Of a DNA stretch of 64,000 nt, positions 17,006 to 25,988 are shown piece after piece. Position numbers and translations under genes: made by a program. The DNA is from Clostridia bacterium (GTDB taxonomy: Bacteria > Bacillota > Clostridia > Oscillospirales > CAG-272). The notes beneath the pieces were generated by a model. That model searched no databases. It saw only the letters and a program-made list of their open reading frames with translations, and had not been told where the DNA came from. Each line of letters begins with the position of its first letter. Within the stretch, counting starts at the first letter, position 1. The DNA lies in contig JAFRQK010000038.1 in NCBI GenBank assembly GCA_017428635.1, forward strand, positions 107,677 to 171,676. The letters are read 5' to 3'.

Positions 17006-17050
17006 CAAACAAATACCGTACGGGCCAATGTACCGTACGGTATTTGTTTG
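17006..17050 (-). terminator. Terminator after ftsH, near-symmetric
   Basis: An 18-base perfect stem (17006-17023 with 17033-17050), core ACCGTACGG/CCGTACGGT, with AAACAAAT and ATTTGTTT ends, nine-base loop. The stem begins three bases after the ftsH stop codon. Symmetric A and T flanks would let it work in both directions. Confidence 0.85.
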
Positions 17051-17053
17051 ATT

Positions 17054-19213
17054 CTATTCCTTGTCGCTATCGTTATCTTCGCCTGTAGGATCACCCGTTT
17101 TTTCGGGCTCGGAAGAAGGCACCTCTGAATCGTTTTGATCTGGAGTTTCGGGTGCGTTTTGTTCAGATACGTCGTTTACCGGGTCGTCAGGACGCGGATG
17201 GCCGTTCTGATGCGCGAATGCTCCGCCGTTTTTTTTCAATTCTTCGAGACGCCGTTCTTCTTCACGGCGCCGCTCTTCCTCTTTGATATGTGCGGCTCTG
17301 CGCTTATTCTCTTCTTCACTGCGCTTTTTCTTTTCAGCGACCATCGCCTCAAGTTCTTCAACGGTAGGCTCGCCTTCCATAACGAGACGGAACTGTTCTT
17401 CTTCCATGACCTCGTTCTTTATCAGATATTCAGCGATGAAATGAAGTTTTTCAATGTTATCCCTGAGTATCTTCTCGGCGTCGGCGTACGCAGCGGAAAT
17501 AATCTTTTTGATTTCGGCGTCGATCATTGCGGCGGTTTGCTCGGAATAGGTCTTGGTGTTGTTGAAATCACGGCCGAGGAATACTTCGTCGCTCGTAGAT
17601 TCATTTCCGTAGAGAATTGGACCCAGCTCGTCACTCATACCGTATTTCATAACCATCATACGGGCTTTTGACGTCGCTCTTTGGATATCTTCGGATGCGC
17701 CTGTCGTAATGTCTCCGAAAATGATCTTTTCTGCGATACGGCCACCGAGGCATACAGCGATAGATCCTTCGAGTTCGGTTTTAGTGATCTGATTTCTGTC
17801 GCGTTTCGGAAGATTGAGAGTATACCCCAGAGCGCGCCCGCTCGGTATGATCGAGATCTGATGAACGGGATCGTCTTTAGCTCTGAAATAAGTGACGATA
17901 GCATGACCGGCCTCGTGATAAGCCGTGTTCTTCTTTTCCTCGTCAGTAAAAATGCGGGATTTCTTTGAGGTACCGACGATCACTTTGATCATTGATTCCT
18001 CAATATCGTTCATACCGATCAAATGCTTTCCCTTACGAGCTGCAAGCAGAGCTGCCTCGTTGAGAAGATTGGATAGATCTGCTCCGGTAAATCCAACCGT
18101 TGTACGGGCGATGACCTCCAGATCCACACCGTCTTCAAGCGGCTTATTTCGTGAATGAACTTTCAGGATCTCAAGTCTGCCGTTGATATCGGGGTAATTC
18201 ATGGTGACGGTCCGGTCGAATCTTCCGGGCCTGAGGAGCGCAGGGTCAAGAATGTCGGGACGGTTTGTGGCAGCCATTACTATTACTCCCGCATTCGTAT
18301 CAAAACCGTCCATTTCAACGAGTAGCTGGTTCAATGTCTGTTCTCTTTCATCATGTCCGCCGCCGAGTCCTGCTCCTCTGTGACGGCCGACTGCGTCTAT
18401 CTCGTCGATAAAAATGATAGCGGCGGGATTTTTTTTCGCCGTTTCAAACAGATCGCGTACTCTTGACGCTCCGACGCCGACGTACATTTCAACGAAGTCA
18501 GAACCGGAGATCGAGAAGAAAGGAACACCTGCCTCACCGGCAACCGCTTTGGCAATCAATGTCTTACCGGTCCCGGGAGGGCCGACCAGAAGGACGCCGT
18601 GGGGGATCCTCGCGCCGAGTTTCGTAAAGAACGAGGGATTACGAAGAAATTCGACGATCTCCTCGAGTTCGGCTTTTTCCTCATCTGCGCCAGCGACGTC
18701 TTTGAAGAACACGTTTGTCTTGTCGACCGATGCAAGCTTGGCCTTGGCTCTGCCTACGGAATTAAGGCGTGATCCTCTGCCGCCGATTTCCGAGCGCATG
18801 AAGAATATCCACATCGCAACGATCAAAACGATTATTATTACGTAAGGGATGTAAGGAACCCAGAACGGCACTTCGTTTGGACCCGGAAAATCGTAATAAT
18901 CAATAATTCCGGCCTCGAGTTGTTCACTGATAAGCGGATTGAGATCTTCGTAGAAGATAGCGAGGTCGCGAACCTTATAATTGACGTACTTTTCCGTTTC
19001 GGTGCCGTCTGACGCTTTATCACGAACGACGAGTTTTACGTTGTTGTCGCCGTCAACTTCGAAACTTTTGACCCGTTCGTTTTCGAACAAAGTAACAATA
19101 TCACTGTAATGGACGGAATCCGACGGAACACGTGACCAAAGCATCGCGGTAGTTATAATAATTACAGCAATAAAAATTAAATAGATTATAATATTTCTGA
19201 AACTTCGCTTCAT
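17054..19213 (-). CDS. ftsH: ATP-dependent zinc metalloprotease FtsH
   Basis: FtsH is a membrane-anchored hexameric AAA+ protease for unneeded or damaged membrane and regulatory proteins. Order of parts: membrane helix at about 7-25, extracytoplasmic domain, second helix near 120-140, AAA module with GPPGTGKT (Walker A), [15 protein letters not shown] (Walker B) and [20 protein letters not shown] (second region of homology), then the protease with HEAGHAIV. At 719 residues it is longer than usual because of a charged tail: an Arg/Glu-rich helical stretch followed by a Pro/Asp/Glu-rich end. GGAGG precedes the ATG. The order tilS-hpt-ftsH is standard in Firmicutes. Confidence 0.97.
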   Translation of the reverse strand: MKRSFRNIIIYLIFIAVIIITTAMLWSRVPSDSVHYSDIVTLFENERVKSFEVDGDNNVKLVVRDKASDGTETEKYVNYKVRDLAIFYEDLNPLISEQLEAGIIDYYDFPGPNEVPFWVPYIPYVIIIVLIVAMWIFFMRSEIGGRGSRLNSVGRAKAKLASVDKTNVFFKDVAGADEEKAELEEIVEFLRNPSFFTKLGARIPHGVLLVGPPGTGKTLIAKAVAGEAGVPFFSISGSDFVEMYVGVGASRVRDLFETAKKNPAAIIFIDEIDAVGRHRGAGLGGGHDEREQTLNQLLVEMDGFDTNAGVIVMAATNRPDILDPALLRPGRFDRTVTMNYPDINGRLEILKVHSRNKPLEDGVDLEVIARTTVGFTGADLSNLLNEAALLAARKGKHLIGMNDIEESMIKVIVGTSKKSRIFTDEEKKNTAYHEAGHAIVTYFRAKDDPVHQISIIPSGRALGYTLNLPKRDRNQITKTELEGSIAVCLGGRIAEKIIFGDITTGASEDIQRATSKARMMVMKYGMSDELGPILYGNESTSDEVFLGRDFNNTKTYSEQTAAMIDAEIKKIISAAYADAEKILRDNIEKLHFIAEYLIKNEVMEEEQFRLVMEGEPTVEELEAMVAEKKKRSEEENKRRAAHIKEEERRREEERRLEELKKNGGAFAHQNGHPRPDDPVNDVSEQNAPETPDQNDSEVPSSEPEKTGDPTGEDNDSDKE

Positions 19214-19253
19214 CTGTTACCTCCGTATCACCGGTGCAAAACTCATTGAAATA

Positions 19254-19823
19254 TCAGTTTTTCCATACGCCGGGCTTTAATACGCCGATGTAGGGGAGCG
19301 ACCGGTAATGCTCGTTATAGTCAAGGCCATACCCGACGACGAATTCGTCGGGTATGGTAAATCCCGTATAGTCCGGAACGAAATCGACTGTGCGGCGCGA
19401 AGGTTTATCAAGAAGCGTACACGTTTTTACCGACCCGGCGCCTGCGATCTCGAGGTATTTCAAAAGGTATGATAGGGTTCGTCCGCTGTCAATTATGTCC
19501 TCAACGATAATTATATCTTTGTCGGAAAGGTCTTTTCTGTGCAGATCAAGAAGGATATTAATTTTTCCAGATGAGACGGTTGACGATCCGTAAGAAGATA
19601 CTTTCATAAAATCTATTTCTACAGGCGTTTTGAGCTTTTTCATCAAGTCGCCCATAAAAACTACGCTGCCCTTAAGTATTCCCAGAAGCAGCAGATCTCT
19701 TTCACTCTCGCGGCTGTCAGAGTCGATCCTTTCCGCGATTGCACATACGGCTTCAGCGATCTGTTCTTCAGTCAGAAGAATGTGATCGATATCTTCGGAA
19801 TCGTCAAATCTACGGTTGATCAT
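19254..19823 (-). CDS. hpt: Hypoxanthine phosphoribosyltransferase
   Basis: Purine salvage enzyme making IMP (and GMP) from the free base and PRPP. The PRPP-binding motif is IIIVEDIIDSGRTLSYLL at about residues 105-122, and the flexible-loop region MKVSSYGSSTVSSGKI and C-terminal DEFVVGYGLDYNEHYRSLPYIG complete the usual pattern. At 189 residues it is a normal length. GAAAGG lies upstream of the ATG. It sits between tilS (24 bases upstream) and ftsH, a conserved cluster in Firmicutes in which TilS and HprT are reported to regulate ftsH in Bacillus; whether that holds here is unknown. Confidence 0.95.
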   Translation of the reverse strand: MINRRFDDSEDIDHILLTEEQIAEAVCAIAERIDSDSRESERDLLLLGILKGSVVFMGDLMKKLKTPVEIDFMKVSSYGSSTVSSGKINILLDLHRKDLSDKDIIIVEDIIDSGRTLSYLLKYLEIAGAGSVKTCTLLDKPSRRTVDFVPDYTGFTIPDEFVVGYGLDYNEHYRSLPYIGVLKPGVWKN

Positions 19824-19846
19824 TTGCCATCACCTTTCAAAGTCTA

Positions 19847-21253
19847 TTATTTTGTACGGTTTTTTTCGTAAAAGCAAAGATAAACGCATCCGTCAGAGAC
19901 GCCCGGATAGGATGAAGCTCCGTCCCGCAGAGGGAAACCGGGTATCCAGACGATACCGTCGTTATCGCAAACGAGGGGAACCTTTTCTTTTTCGGATTCT
20001 GAGAGTTTTTTTTCGGAAAAAAGCTTTTTAACTTTTCTCGTCGATCCTCCGAACCTGTATCTGTCGCCTTCGGTTCTTCCTCTGACATAAAAATCACATT
20101 TTATTTTATCAAATTCTGTCTTTTTGTGTATTGATAAATTGTAAATATTTTCATTTATAACAAGGGTCTTCAAAGGTTCCGTCGATGCGGCGACGGCGAC
20201 ATCGCCGAAAACGAATGGATCGCCGTCAACGGTCAGCGGATTGTTGCCGCGAATTTTTTGATCTGTAGTAGGATTACCTTTATTAAACGAAACGCTGTTC
20301 CCTGACCGTGAAAACACGACTCCGTCCGGCAGATTCAGTTTTTTTGAACCTGTTTTATTTTTTATGGCATCCGTTACAACGTCAACGTGCTTTTTTGTAA
20401 GTGAACGAGAACCCCCGGCGCTGCGATACAGACGGTCGATGACTCTTGAAAGAACGGCATCGTGAAGCAAAGACAGTTCGCTCAGCAATTGTTTACCGTT
20501 TCCGTGTATTTGAATATACTTATCGGCCATTGACGATATATATTCGTCGTCGGTTCTGAGAACGGAGCACATTCTCAGCGCCGCCTGAGCAGGATCGTTT
20601 GAAATGGTATTCAGTAAAGGAACGATACGGTTTCGAATATAATTTCTTGTATAATCTGTATTTACGTTCGTGTTATCAACGTTATAAGGGATTTCGTTTT
20701 TAATGCAATAATCTCTGATTGAAGAAGCGGAACAAAGGATCAGCGGCCTGATATATTTCCCGTCTCTGACCGGCGGTATTCCTGTCATTCCGCGCGTACC
20801 GCTTCCGCGCAACAGATTGAAAATAACGGTTTCGAGATTGTCGTCCGCATTATGCGCGGTAGCGATAAGAGTCTTTCCGGGCAAAACGGACGCGAGTTCT
20901 TCAAAGAATTTATAACGTTCTTCCCGTGCGGTTTCTTCGATCCCTTTTCCGGATCGTTCGGCGATCTCAGGTACGTTTGTTCGACAGACTCTGATAGGAA
21001 TCCCGTACTCATCCGCCCAAATTTCGCAGTTCTTTTCATCTCTATCCGCTTCTTCGCCTCTGATCATATGGTTAACGTGCGCGCATAATAACGTTTTATG
21101 ACTATCCGAAATGTAATCAAACAAAAGCGATAGTAAAACGCGGGAATCCGCTCCGCCGGAAAAGCCGACTATTATATTGTCGGAATCGGCGATCAAACGA
21201 TCGATCCCGAATTCAGTCAAAGCCTTCCCGAAAAGATTTTTGATTCCGTTCAT
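19847..21253 (-). CDS. tilS: tRNA(Ile)-lysidine synthetase
   Basis: TilS converts C34 of the CAU-anticodon isoleucine tRNA to lysidine so that it reads AUA. The N-terminal PP-loop ATPase has VGFSGGADSRVLLSLL, with the SGGxDS P-loop at about residues 30-35, CAHVNHMIRGEEADRDE, and ATAHNADDNLETVIFNLLRG. Central and C-terminal substrate-binding domains follow; the end carries a TilS_C-like stretch (KVKKLFSEKKLSESEKEKVP). At 468 residues it is a full-length form. GGAG precedes the ATG. The downstream order hpt-ftsH supports the assignment. Confidence 0.95.
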   Translation of the reverse strand: MNGIKNLFGKALTEFGIDRLIADSDNIIVGFSGGADSRVLLSLLFDYISDSHKTLLCAHVNHMIRGEEADRDEKNCEIWADEYGIPIRVCRTNVPEIAERSGKGIEETAREERYKFFEELASVLPGKTLIATAHNADDNLETVIFNLLRGSGTRGMTGIPPVRDGKYIRPLILCSASSIRDYCIKNEIPYNVDNTNVNTDYTRNYIRNRIVPLLNTISNDPAQAALRMCSVLRTDDEYISSMADKYIQIHGNGKQLLSELSLLHDAVLSRVIDRLYRSAGGSRSLTKKHVDVVTDAIKNKTGSKKLNLPDGVVFSRSGNSVSFNKGNPTTDQKIRGNNPLTVDGDPFVFGDVAVAASTEPLKTLVINENIYNLSIHKKTEFDKIKCDFYVRGRTEGDRYRFGGSTRKVKKLFSEKKLSESEKEKVPLVCDNDGIVWIPGFPLRDGASSYPGVSDGCVYLCFYEKNRTK

Positions 21254-21286
21254 TTTATACTCCGGATAAAAGATATTCTATGATAA

Positions 21287-21529
21287 TCAGTCAGTACAGA
21301 CCTCAAATACAACACCGACGGAAACAGCTGCAATGCATACGAGTAAAACGTTTTTTAAAACACTCGGGACCGAATAATAGTATTTTGCGGCAAGATCCGG
21401 GCACAGACTCATTTTATAAACCGAATAAAGAATAAAAACTGCAAAAATCGACGTAAAAAACATCGCGGTTTTAGAAACGCTAAAATAATATGTATCCGCC
21501 TGAGATTTAAGCAAATTCCGATATTTCAT
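21287..21529 (-). CDS. Small predicted membrane protein, unknown function
   Basis: An 80-residue protein with two probable membrane helices (about residues 19-38 and 53-75). GGAGG six bases before the ATG and tight spacing to the spoVB-like gene (17 bases) and tilS (33 bases) argue that it is a real gene in the same operon. I recognise no family. It is in the position where Clostridia sometimes carry a short membrane or septum protein, but I see no FtsL/DivIC coiled coil. Confidence 0.6.
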   Translation of the reverse strand: MKYRNLLKSQADTYYFSVSKTAMFFTSIFAVFILYSVYKMSLCPDLAAKYYYSVPSVLKNVLLVCIAAVSVGVVFEVCTD

Positions 21530-21546
21530 AACAAACCTCCGTGATA

Positions 21547-23142
21547 TCAGCTGAAACTGATTCTACCACGAAAGACGTCAATTCTCAACCGGAAATGATT
21601 TCCCAAAGGGAAAAAGAATGCAATAATTATATAAAACAGAGAAAAAGAAACAATCCAGAGTGGAGAGGAAATAGAAGAAGCAAACGAAAACGTTTCGAGG
21701 AAAATGTATAAGGCAGAAGTAAAAGCCGCGGATAATAATGATTTAACGAGCGGCGCGACAACTGATGGTTTGAAACCGGCTACGTGGACGAGACGTGTGA
21801 AACTAAGGATTAAATTCAGTATCTCGCAGAAATATACGGTGATCATATATCCGTATATCCCGAGCAGCGGTACCAGAACGAAAACAAGAAGAAGACTGGC
21901 GGCGGCGTCTGCTATATTTATCTTCATTGAATCGAGCTGAGCGCCGAGCCCTTTCAGTAATGCGTCTACAGTCGAATCAAGATACATCACGGGGACAAGA
22001 GGCGCCATGATCATTATTCCTGTGACGGCATCAGGTTGATCGTAAAGGGTCATACCGAAATCACGGGCGAAATTAAGAAATACGGCAGATACTCCGACAG
22101 AAAACATCAAGGAAACGGAAAGCGCTTTGTTAGCCGCGCGCTCGATCTTCTTTCGATCGCCCGTTGCGGAAAGACCGGCGATCTCAGGGATAAGAAGCGA
22201 TGAAAAAGAAGCCGGCAAAGCGGATGGGAACAGAATGAGCGGAAACACCATTCCCTGCATTATCCCGTATGATGCAAGGGCGGAAGAGGCGTTGAGCCCG
22301 TGTTTGCGCAAACCTCCGGGTATCAGCAGATGCTCGGCAGTGACAAGTCCCGACCTGGCGTATGAACCAACAGCAGTCGGGAGCGAAATAGATGCAGTTT
22401 CTTTAAGGTCAGCGCGGATCGATACGCATTCGGTGTTATCACCGTCGCCGGGAGTAACTCCCGCGGGCACTTTCGAATCGGTAAAATAAAGTATTGATCC
22501 GACGATAAGTGAAAACGCCTCTGCAACCGCGGAACCTCCGACGACAGCGATACACGCGTATTCGACAGGATCGGAAAAAGAAGGGACGGTAATTGAAAGA
22601 GCTAAGGAAGTAACAGAGATCTTCAGGAACTGTTCTATTACGACGGTAAGAGCATTTTTATATGCTTTTCTGATCCCGGTAAAATAACCGGAAAGCGCTG
22701 AAGTTGCTGAAATTGCAGGAAGACTGACAGATACGATTTTCAAAGACGTTACACATCGCGGATCGCCGAGAAGCTTTTCACCTATCAAAGTTGAAAAAGA
22801 AAACAAAACGGCGGATGCAGTCAAACTGAAGATCAAACTGTAGCCGAGACAAGACCTTATTACGGAAGATGAGCACTTAACGTATTCGCGTTTATTTAAC
22901 GCATTTCTTTCCAGGATGGCTGCTTTTTCGGACGAAAGACGAACAGAAGCAAGGTTGACGCCCGAACAGGCAAAAATCACTGCAAGGCCGTAAACACTCA
23001 TAACGAGCGTAAAAAGACCCATGCTTTCAGCTCCGATTTTTTCGGAAACGTACGCGTTGAAGCTTACCGAAATAAATCTCAGCGTTATGTTGATAAACGC
23101 AAGACCGACGGCGTTAAGAAAGAATAGCTTATTCCGTTTCAA
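21547..23142 (-). CDS. SpoVB-like lipid flippase of the MOP/MVF superfamily
   Basis: A 531-residue, about 14-helix membrane protein of the polysaccharide-flippase (MATE-like) class. SpoVB/YtgP-type proteins move lipid-linked cell-wall or spore-cortex precursors across the membrane. Typical features are the N-terminal FISVSFNAYVSEKIGAESMG, a conserved YGIMQGMVFPLILFPSALPA segment and LIPEIAGL. The start is TTG (23140-23142) seven bases after GGGG; the nearby ATG is out of frame. It leads the operon with the small membrane protein, tilS, hpt and ftsH. SpoVB versus the vegetative flippase YtgP/MurJ-type cannot be settled by inspection, so no symbol is given. Confidence 0.85.
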   Translation of the reverse strand: MKRNKLFFLNAVGLAFINITLRFISVSFNAYVSEKIGAESMGLFTLVMSVYGLAVIFACSGVNLASVRLSSEKAAILERNALNKREYVKCSSSVIRSCLGYSLIFSLTASAVLFSFSTLIGEKLLGDPRCVTSLKIVSVSLPAISATSALSGYFTGIRKAYKNALTVVIEQFLKISVTSLALSITVPSFSDPVEYACIAVVGGSAVAEAFSLIVGSILYFTDSKVPAGVTPGDGDNTECVSIRADLKETASISLPTAVGSYARSGLVTAEHLLIPGGLRKHGLNASSALASYGIMQGMVFPLILFPSALPASFSSLLIPEIAGLSATGDRKKIERAANKALSVSLMFSVGVSAVFLNFARDFGMTLYDQPDAVTGIMIMAPLVPVMYLDSTVDALLKGLGAQLDSMKINIADAAASLLLVFVLVPLLGIYGYMITVYFCEILNLILSFTRLVHVAGFKPSVVAPLVKSLLSAAFTSALYIFLETFSFASSISSPLWIVSFSLFYIIIAFFFPLGNHFRLRIDVFRGRISFS

Positions 23143-23200
23143 AAGACATCCCCGCTTTGATGGCAGTTCTGTCTATATTATGAAACCGAGTAAAGGATTA

Positions 23201-23869
23201 TTAAGAAAGATCGGGAAGTAAAAGGCGTCTGAGATCAGCGACGGTCTCAACTATCTCGTCAGCTCCGGCGAGTTCGAACTCTTCCCTGTTTCCGTACCCG
23301 TATAGGACGCCGACGGATTCCATCGAGCAAGCCTTCGCGCCGTCAACGTCATAATGACGGTCGCCGATCAGTACGCATTCGGTTCGATCGGGTTGACCGA
23401 GCCTTTCAAATACGCAGTTCAGAACGTCCGCTTTCTTTTCACGCGTTCCGTCAAGCGTTGCTCCGACAAAAACGTCAAGAAACCGTAAGAGAAAAAAGCG
23501 ATCAAGTATCTTTTCAGCGAATTTTTCGGGTTTCGACGTTGCGACGCACAGTACTTTCCCGGCTTTTTTCAGGTCGGAAAGAAGCAGTTCAATACCCGGA
23601 TAAATAGAACACTCGAACTGACCTTTATCTGCGTAATACTCACGGAAAATTCTGATAGCTTCTTTTGTGGTTTCAGCATCAAGATCGTAATTATTCGGAT
23701 AAGACTGGGTCATCGGCGGTCCGATAAAGCCGTCAAGTGTGTCGCCTTCGCGAACGGGGACCCCGAGTTTTTCCAATGCATATCTGACACCGTTTTTTAT
23801 ACCGGGTCCGGTATCAACGATCGTTCCGTCAAAATCAAAGAAAATATACTTTTTATTATTAAATTCCAT
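23201..23869 (-). CDS. HAD-family phosphatase, phosphoglycolate-phosphatase-like
   Basis: HAD subfamily I hydrolase with a small helical cap. Motif I is FFDFDGTIVDTGPGI near residue 11 (two catalytic Asp), motif II is VATSKPEKFAEKIL, and motif IV is VLIGDRHYDVDGAKA. At 222 residues it resembles Gph/PpaX proteins, which act on phosphoglycolate or pyrophosphate; substrate cannot be told from sequence. It has its own promoter (23901-23929) and lies divergent to the aconitase gene. The stop is 58 bases before the spoVB-like start, so it may also feed that operon. Confidence 0.88.
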   Translation of the reverse strand: MEFNNKKYIFFDFDGTIVDTGPGIKNGVRYALEKLGVPVREGDTLDGFIGPPMTQSYPNNYDLDAETTKEAIRIFREYYADKGQFECSIYPGIELLLSDLKKAGKVLCVATSKPEKFAEKILDRFFLLRFLDVFVGATLDGTREKKADVLNCVFERLGQPDRTECVLIGDRHYDVDGAKACSMESVGVLYGYGNREEFELAGADEIVETVADLRRLLLPDLS

Positions 23870-23900
23870 CGTTAATCATCCTACCCTTAAACTTGCGACT

Positions 23901-23929
23901 ATTTTATCATATAGCGGGTATAAAATCAA
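23901..23929 (-). promoter_or_regulatory. Promoter of the HAD phosphatase gene
   Basis: TTGATT (23924-23929), 17 bases, TAAAAT (23901-23906) on the minus strand, 31 bases before the start codon. Confidence 0.7.
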
Positions 23930-23974
23930 CCAAAATAAAATCTCAAAGAGATATATAGTTAAACATCTTTGTAA

Positions 23975-24004
23975 TTGACATTAAGTAAAACGCTATGATA
24001 AAAT
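23975..24004 (+). promoter_or_regulatory. Promoter of the aconitase-isocitrate dehydrogenase operon
   Basis: TTGACA (23975-23980), 18 bases, TAAAAT (23999-24004). AAAGGGG follows at 24033-24039 and the ATG at 24048. I see no additional operator. Confidence 0.75.
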
Positions 24005-24047
24005 ATTCAAGTAAGAATAGTAATCCCGCAAGAAAGGGGCAATAACG

Positions 24048-25976
24048 ATGAAATTACCGCTCGCCCGAAAAATAATTGATTCTCATATTATCGACGGAAT
24101 TCCTGAGAAGGGCCGTGAAGTCGGTCTGCGGATAGACCAGACGCTGACTCAGGATGCGACGGGAACGATGGCCTATCTTGAATTCGAAGCTATTGGAATA
24201 CCGCGCGTTAGAACTGAACGTTCAGTTGCATATATCGATCATAATACTCTTCAATCCGGGTTTGAAAACGCTGACGACCACCGTTTCATCGGATCGATAG
24301 CCAAAAAGCACGGCGTATGGTTTTCAAGACCGGGAAACGGGATCTGCCATCAGGTACACCTTGAGCGTTTCGGTATTCCCGGAAAAACTCTGATCGGCTC
24401 TGACAGCCATACTCCTACGGCGGGCGGTATCGGAATGCTTGCGATCGGAGCCGGAGGACTTGACGTTGCTGTAGCCATGGGCGGAGGTGCGTACTATATT
24501 ACGTATCCTGAGATCGTAAACGTCAGGTTGACAGGCAAACTCAACGACTGGGTGGCTGCCAAAGACGTTATCCTTGAAGTTTTAAGGATAATGAGTGTAA
24601 AAGGCGGAGTCGGCAAGATAATCGAATATTCCGGAGACGGCGTATCCACATTATCCGTTCCCGAAAGAGCCACAATAACGAATATGGGCGCTGAACTCGG
24701 AGCGACAACTTCGATATTCCCTTCTGATGAGATAACACGCGCGTTTATGAAAGCCGAGGGCCGTGAACAGGACTGGAAACCGCTTTCAGCCGACGATGAT
24801 GCGGAATATGACGAAGTAATAACGATTGATCTTTCCTCACTTGAGCCTCTTGCTGCTTGTCCGCATTCTCCGGATAACGTAAAAAAAATCAGCGAAATCG
24901 GTAAAATTAAAATCGATCAGGTCTGTATCGGTTCTTGCACTAACAGTTCGCTTCTTGATATGATGAAAGTCGCATATATCCTTAAAGGCAAGACCGTGCA
25001 TCCAGACGTTTCTCTCTCCATTGCACCGGGTTCAAAGCAGGTTCTCGGAATGATGTCCCGGAACGGATCTTTATCTTCTTTGATAGAAAGCGGCGCCAGA
25101 ATACTTGAAAGCGCATGCGGACCTTGCATCGGAATGGGACAATCCCCGAATTCGGGAGGAATATCTCTCAGAACGTTCAACCGTAATTTTGAAGGAAGAA
25201 GCGGAACTAAGGACGCCGGAATATATCTTGTTTCTCCTGAAGTTGCCGCCGCTTCGGCAATAAACGGTTACCTGACCGATCCGAGAGAACTCGGTACGAT
25301 GCCTGATTTCATTATTCCCGACGTATTCGATGTCAATGACAATATGATCGAAAGACCCGCGGATGAGAAAGACGCTGAAAATATCATCGTACTGAAAGGA
25401 CCGAACATAAAGAATTATCCGGAAACTACACCTGTTACCGATTCTCTCGACCTAACCGTTTCTTTAAAAGTAGGCGACAATATCACCACGGATCACATTA
25501 TGCCTGCCGGCGCAAAAATACTTCCCCTGCGTTCCAATATTCCCGCGATATCAAAACACTGTTTTGTAGCGTGTGATCCGGAATTCCCCGAAAGGGCTGT
25601 CAGAGAGGCTCCGAGCGTTATTATAGGGGGCGCCAACTACGGTCAGGGCTCCTCACGCGAACACGCTGCGCTCGCTCCGCTTTATCTTGGAGTAAAAGCA
25701 GTTATAGCTAAATCTTTTGCAAGGATACACAGAGCGAATCTGATCAATGCGGGCATTCTTCCCCTTGAGCTTGCAAATGAAAACGACTACGATCTAATCA
25801 AACAGGGCGATAAGATCTCGATAAACGATATTCACTGTTCTCTGATTTCGGGTGAGTTTACTGTTGAGACCGAAAGCGGCAAGAAGATCGCAGCCAGATG
25901 CAAGCTCTCGGAAAGAATGAGAGATATCCTTAAAGCGGGAGGCCTTCTCGCTTATACCAAATCACGTTTGAACTGA
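24048..25976 (+). CDS. acn: Aconitate hydratase
   Basis: Aconitase isomerises citrate to isocitrate using a [4Fe-4S] cluster. The 642-residue protein is the shorter type found in anaerobes and Aquifex. Substrate and cluster motifs include GSDSHTPTAGGIGMLAIGAG, IGSCTNSSLLDM (first cluster Cys), and ACGPCIGMGQSPNSGG (second and third). The C-terminal swivel domain has DNITTDHIMPAG and GANYGQGSSREHAALAPLYL with the catalytic Ser. It is followed after 12 bases by icd and faces citrate synthase, giving a route from oxaloacetate and acetyl-CoA to 2-oxoglutarate, probably for glutamate synthesis. Confidence 0.95.
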   Translation: MKLPLARKIIDSHIIDGIPEKGREVGLRIDQTLTQDATGTMAYLEFEAIGIPRVRTERSVAYIDHNTLQSGFENADDHRFIGSIAKKHGVWFSRPGNGICHQVHLERFGIPGKTLIGSDSHTPTAGGIGMLAIGAGGLDVAVAMGGGAYYITYPEIVNVRLTGKLNDWVAAKDVILEVLRIMSVKGGVGKIIEYSGDGVSTLSVPERATITNMGAELGATTSIFPSDEITRAFMKAEGREQDWKPLSADDDAEYDEVITIDLSSLEPLAACPHSPDNVKKISEIGKIKIDQVCIGSCTNSSLLDMMKVAYILKGKTVHPDVSLSIAPGSKQVLGMMSRNGSLSSLIESGARILESACGPCIGMGQSPNSGGISLRTFNRNFEGRSGTKDAGIYLVSPEVAAASAINGYLTDPRELGTMPDFIIPDVFDVNDNMIERPADEKDAENIIVLKGPNIKNYPETTPVTDSLDLTVSLKVGDNITTDHIMPAGAKILPLRSNIPAISKHCFVACDPEFPERAVREAPSVIIGGANYGQGSSREHAALAPLYLGVKAVIAKSFARIHRANLINAGILPLELANENDYDLIKQGDKISINDIHCSLISGEFTVETESGKKIAARCKLSERMRDILKAGGLLAYTKSRLN

Positions 25977-25988
25977 GGAGAAACAGCC

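Noticed and set aside
19837-20097. Short minus-strand frame overlapping the hpt-tilS junction
   Set aside because: It overlaps the C-terminal end of tilS in another frame and has no ribosome site.
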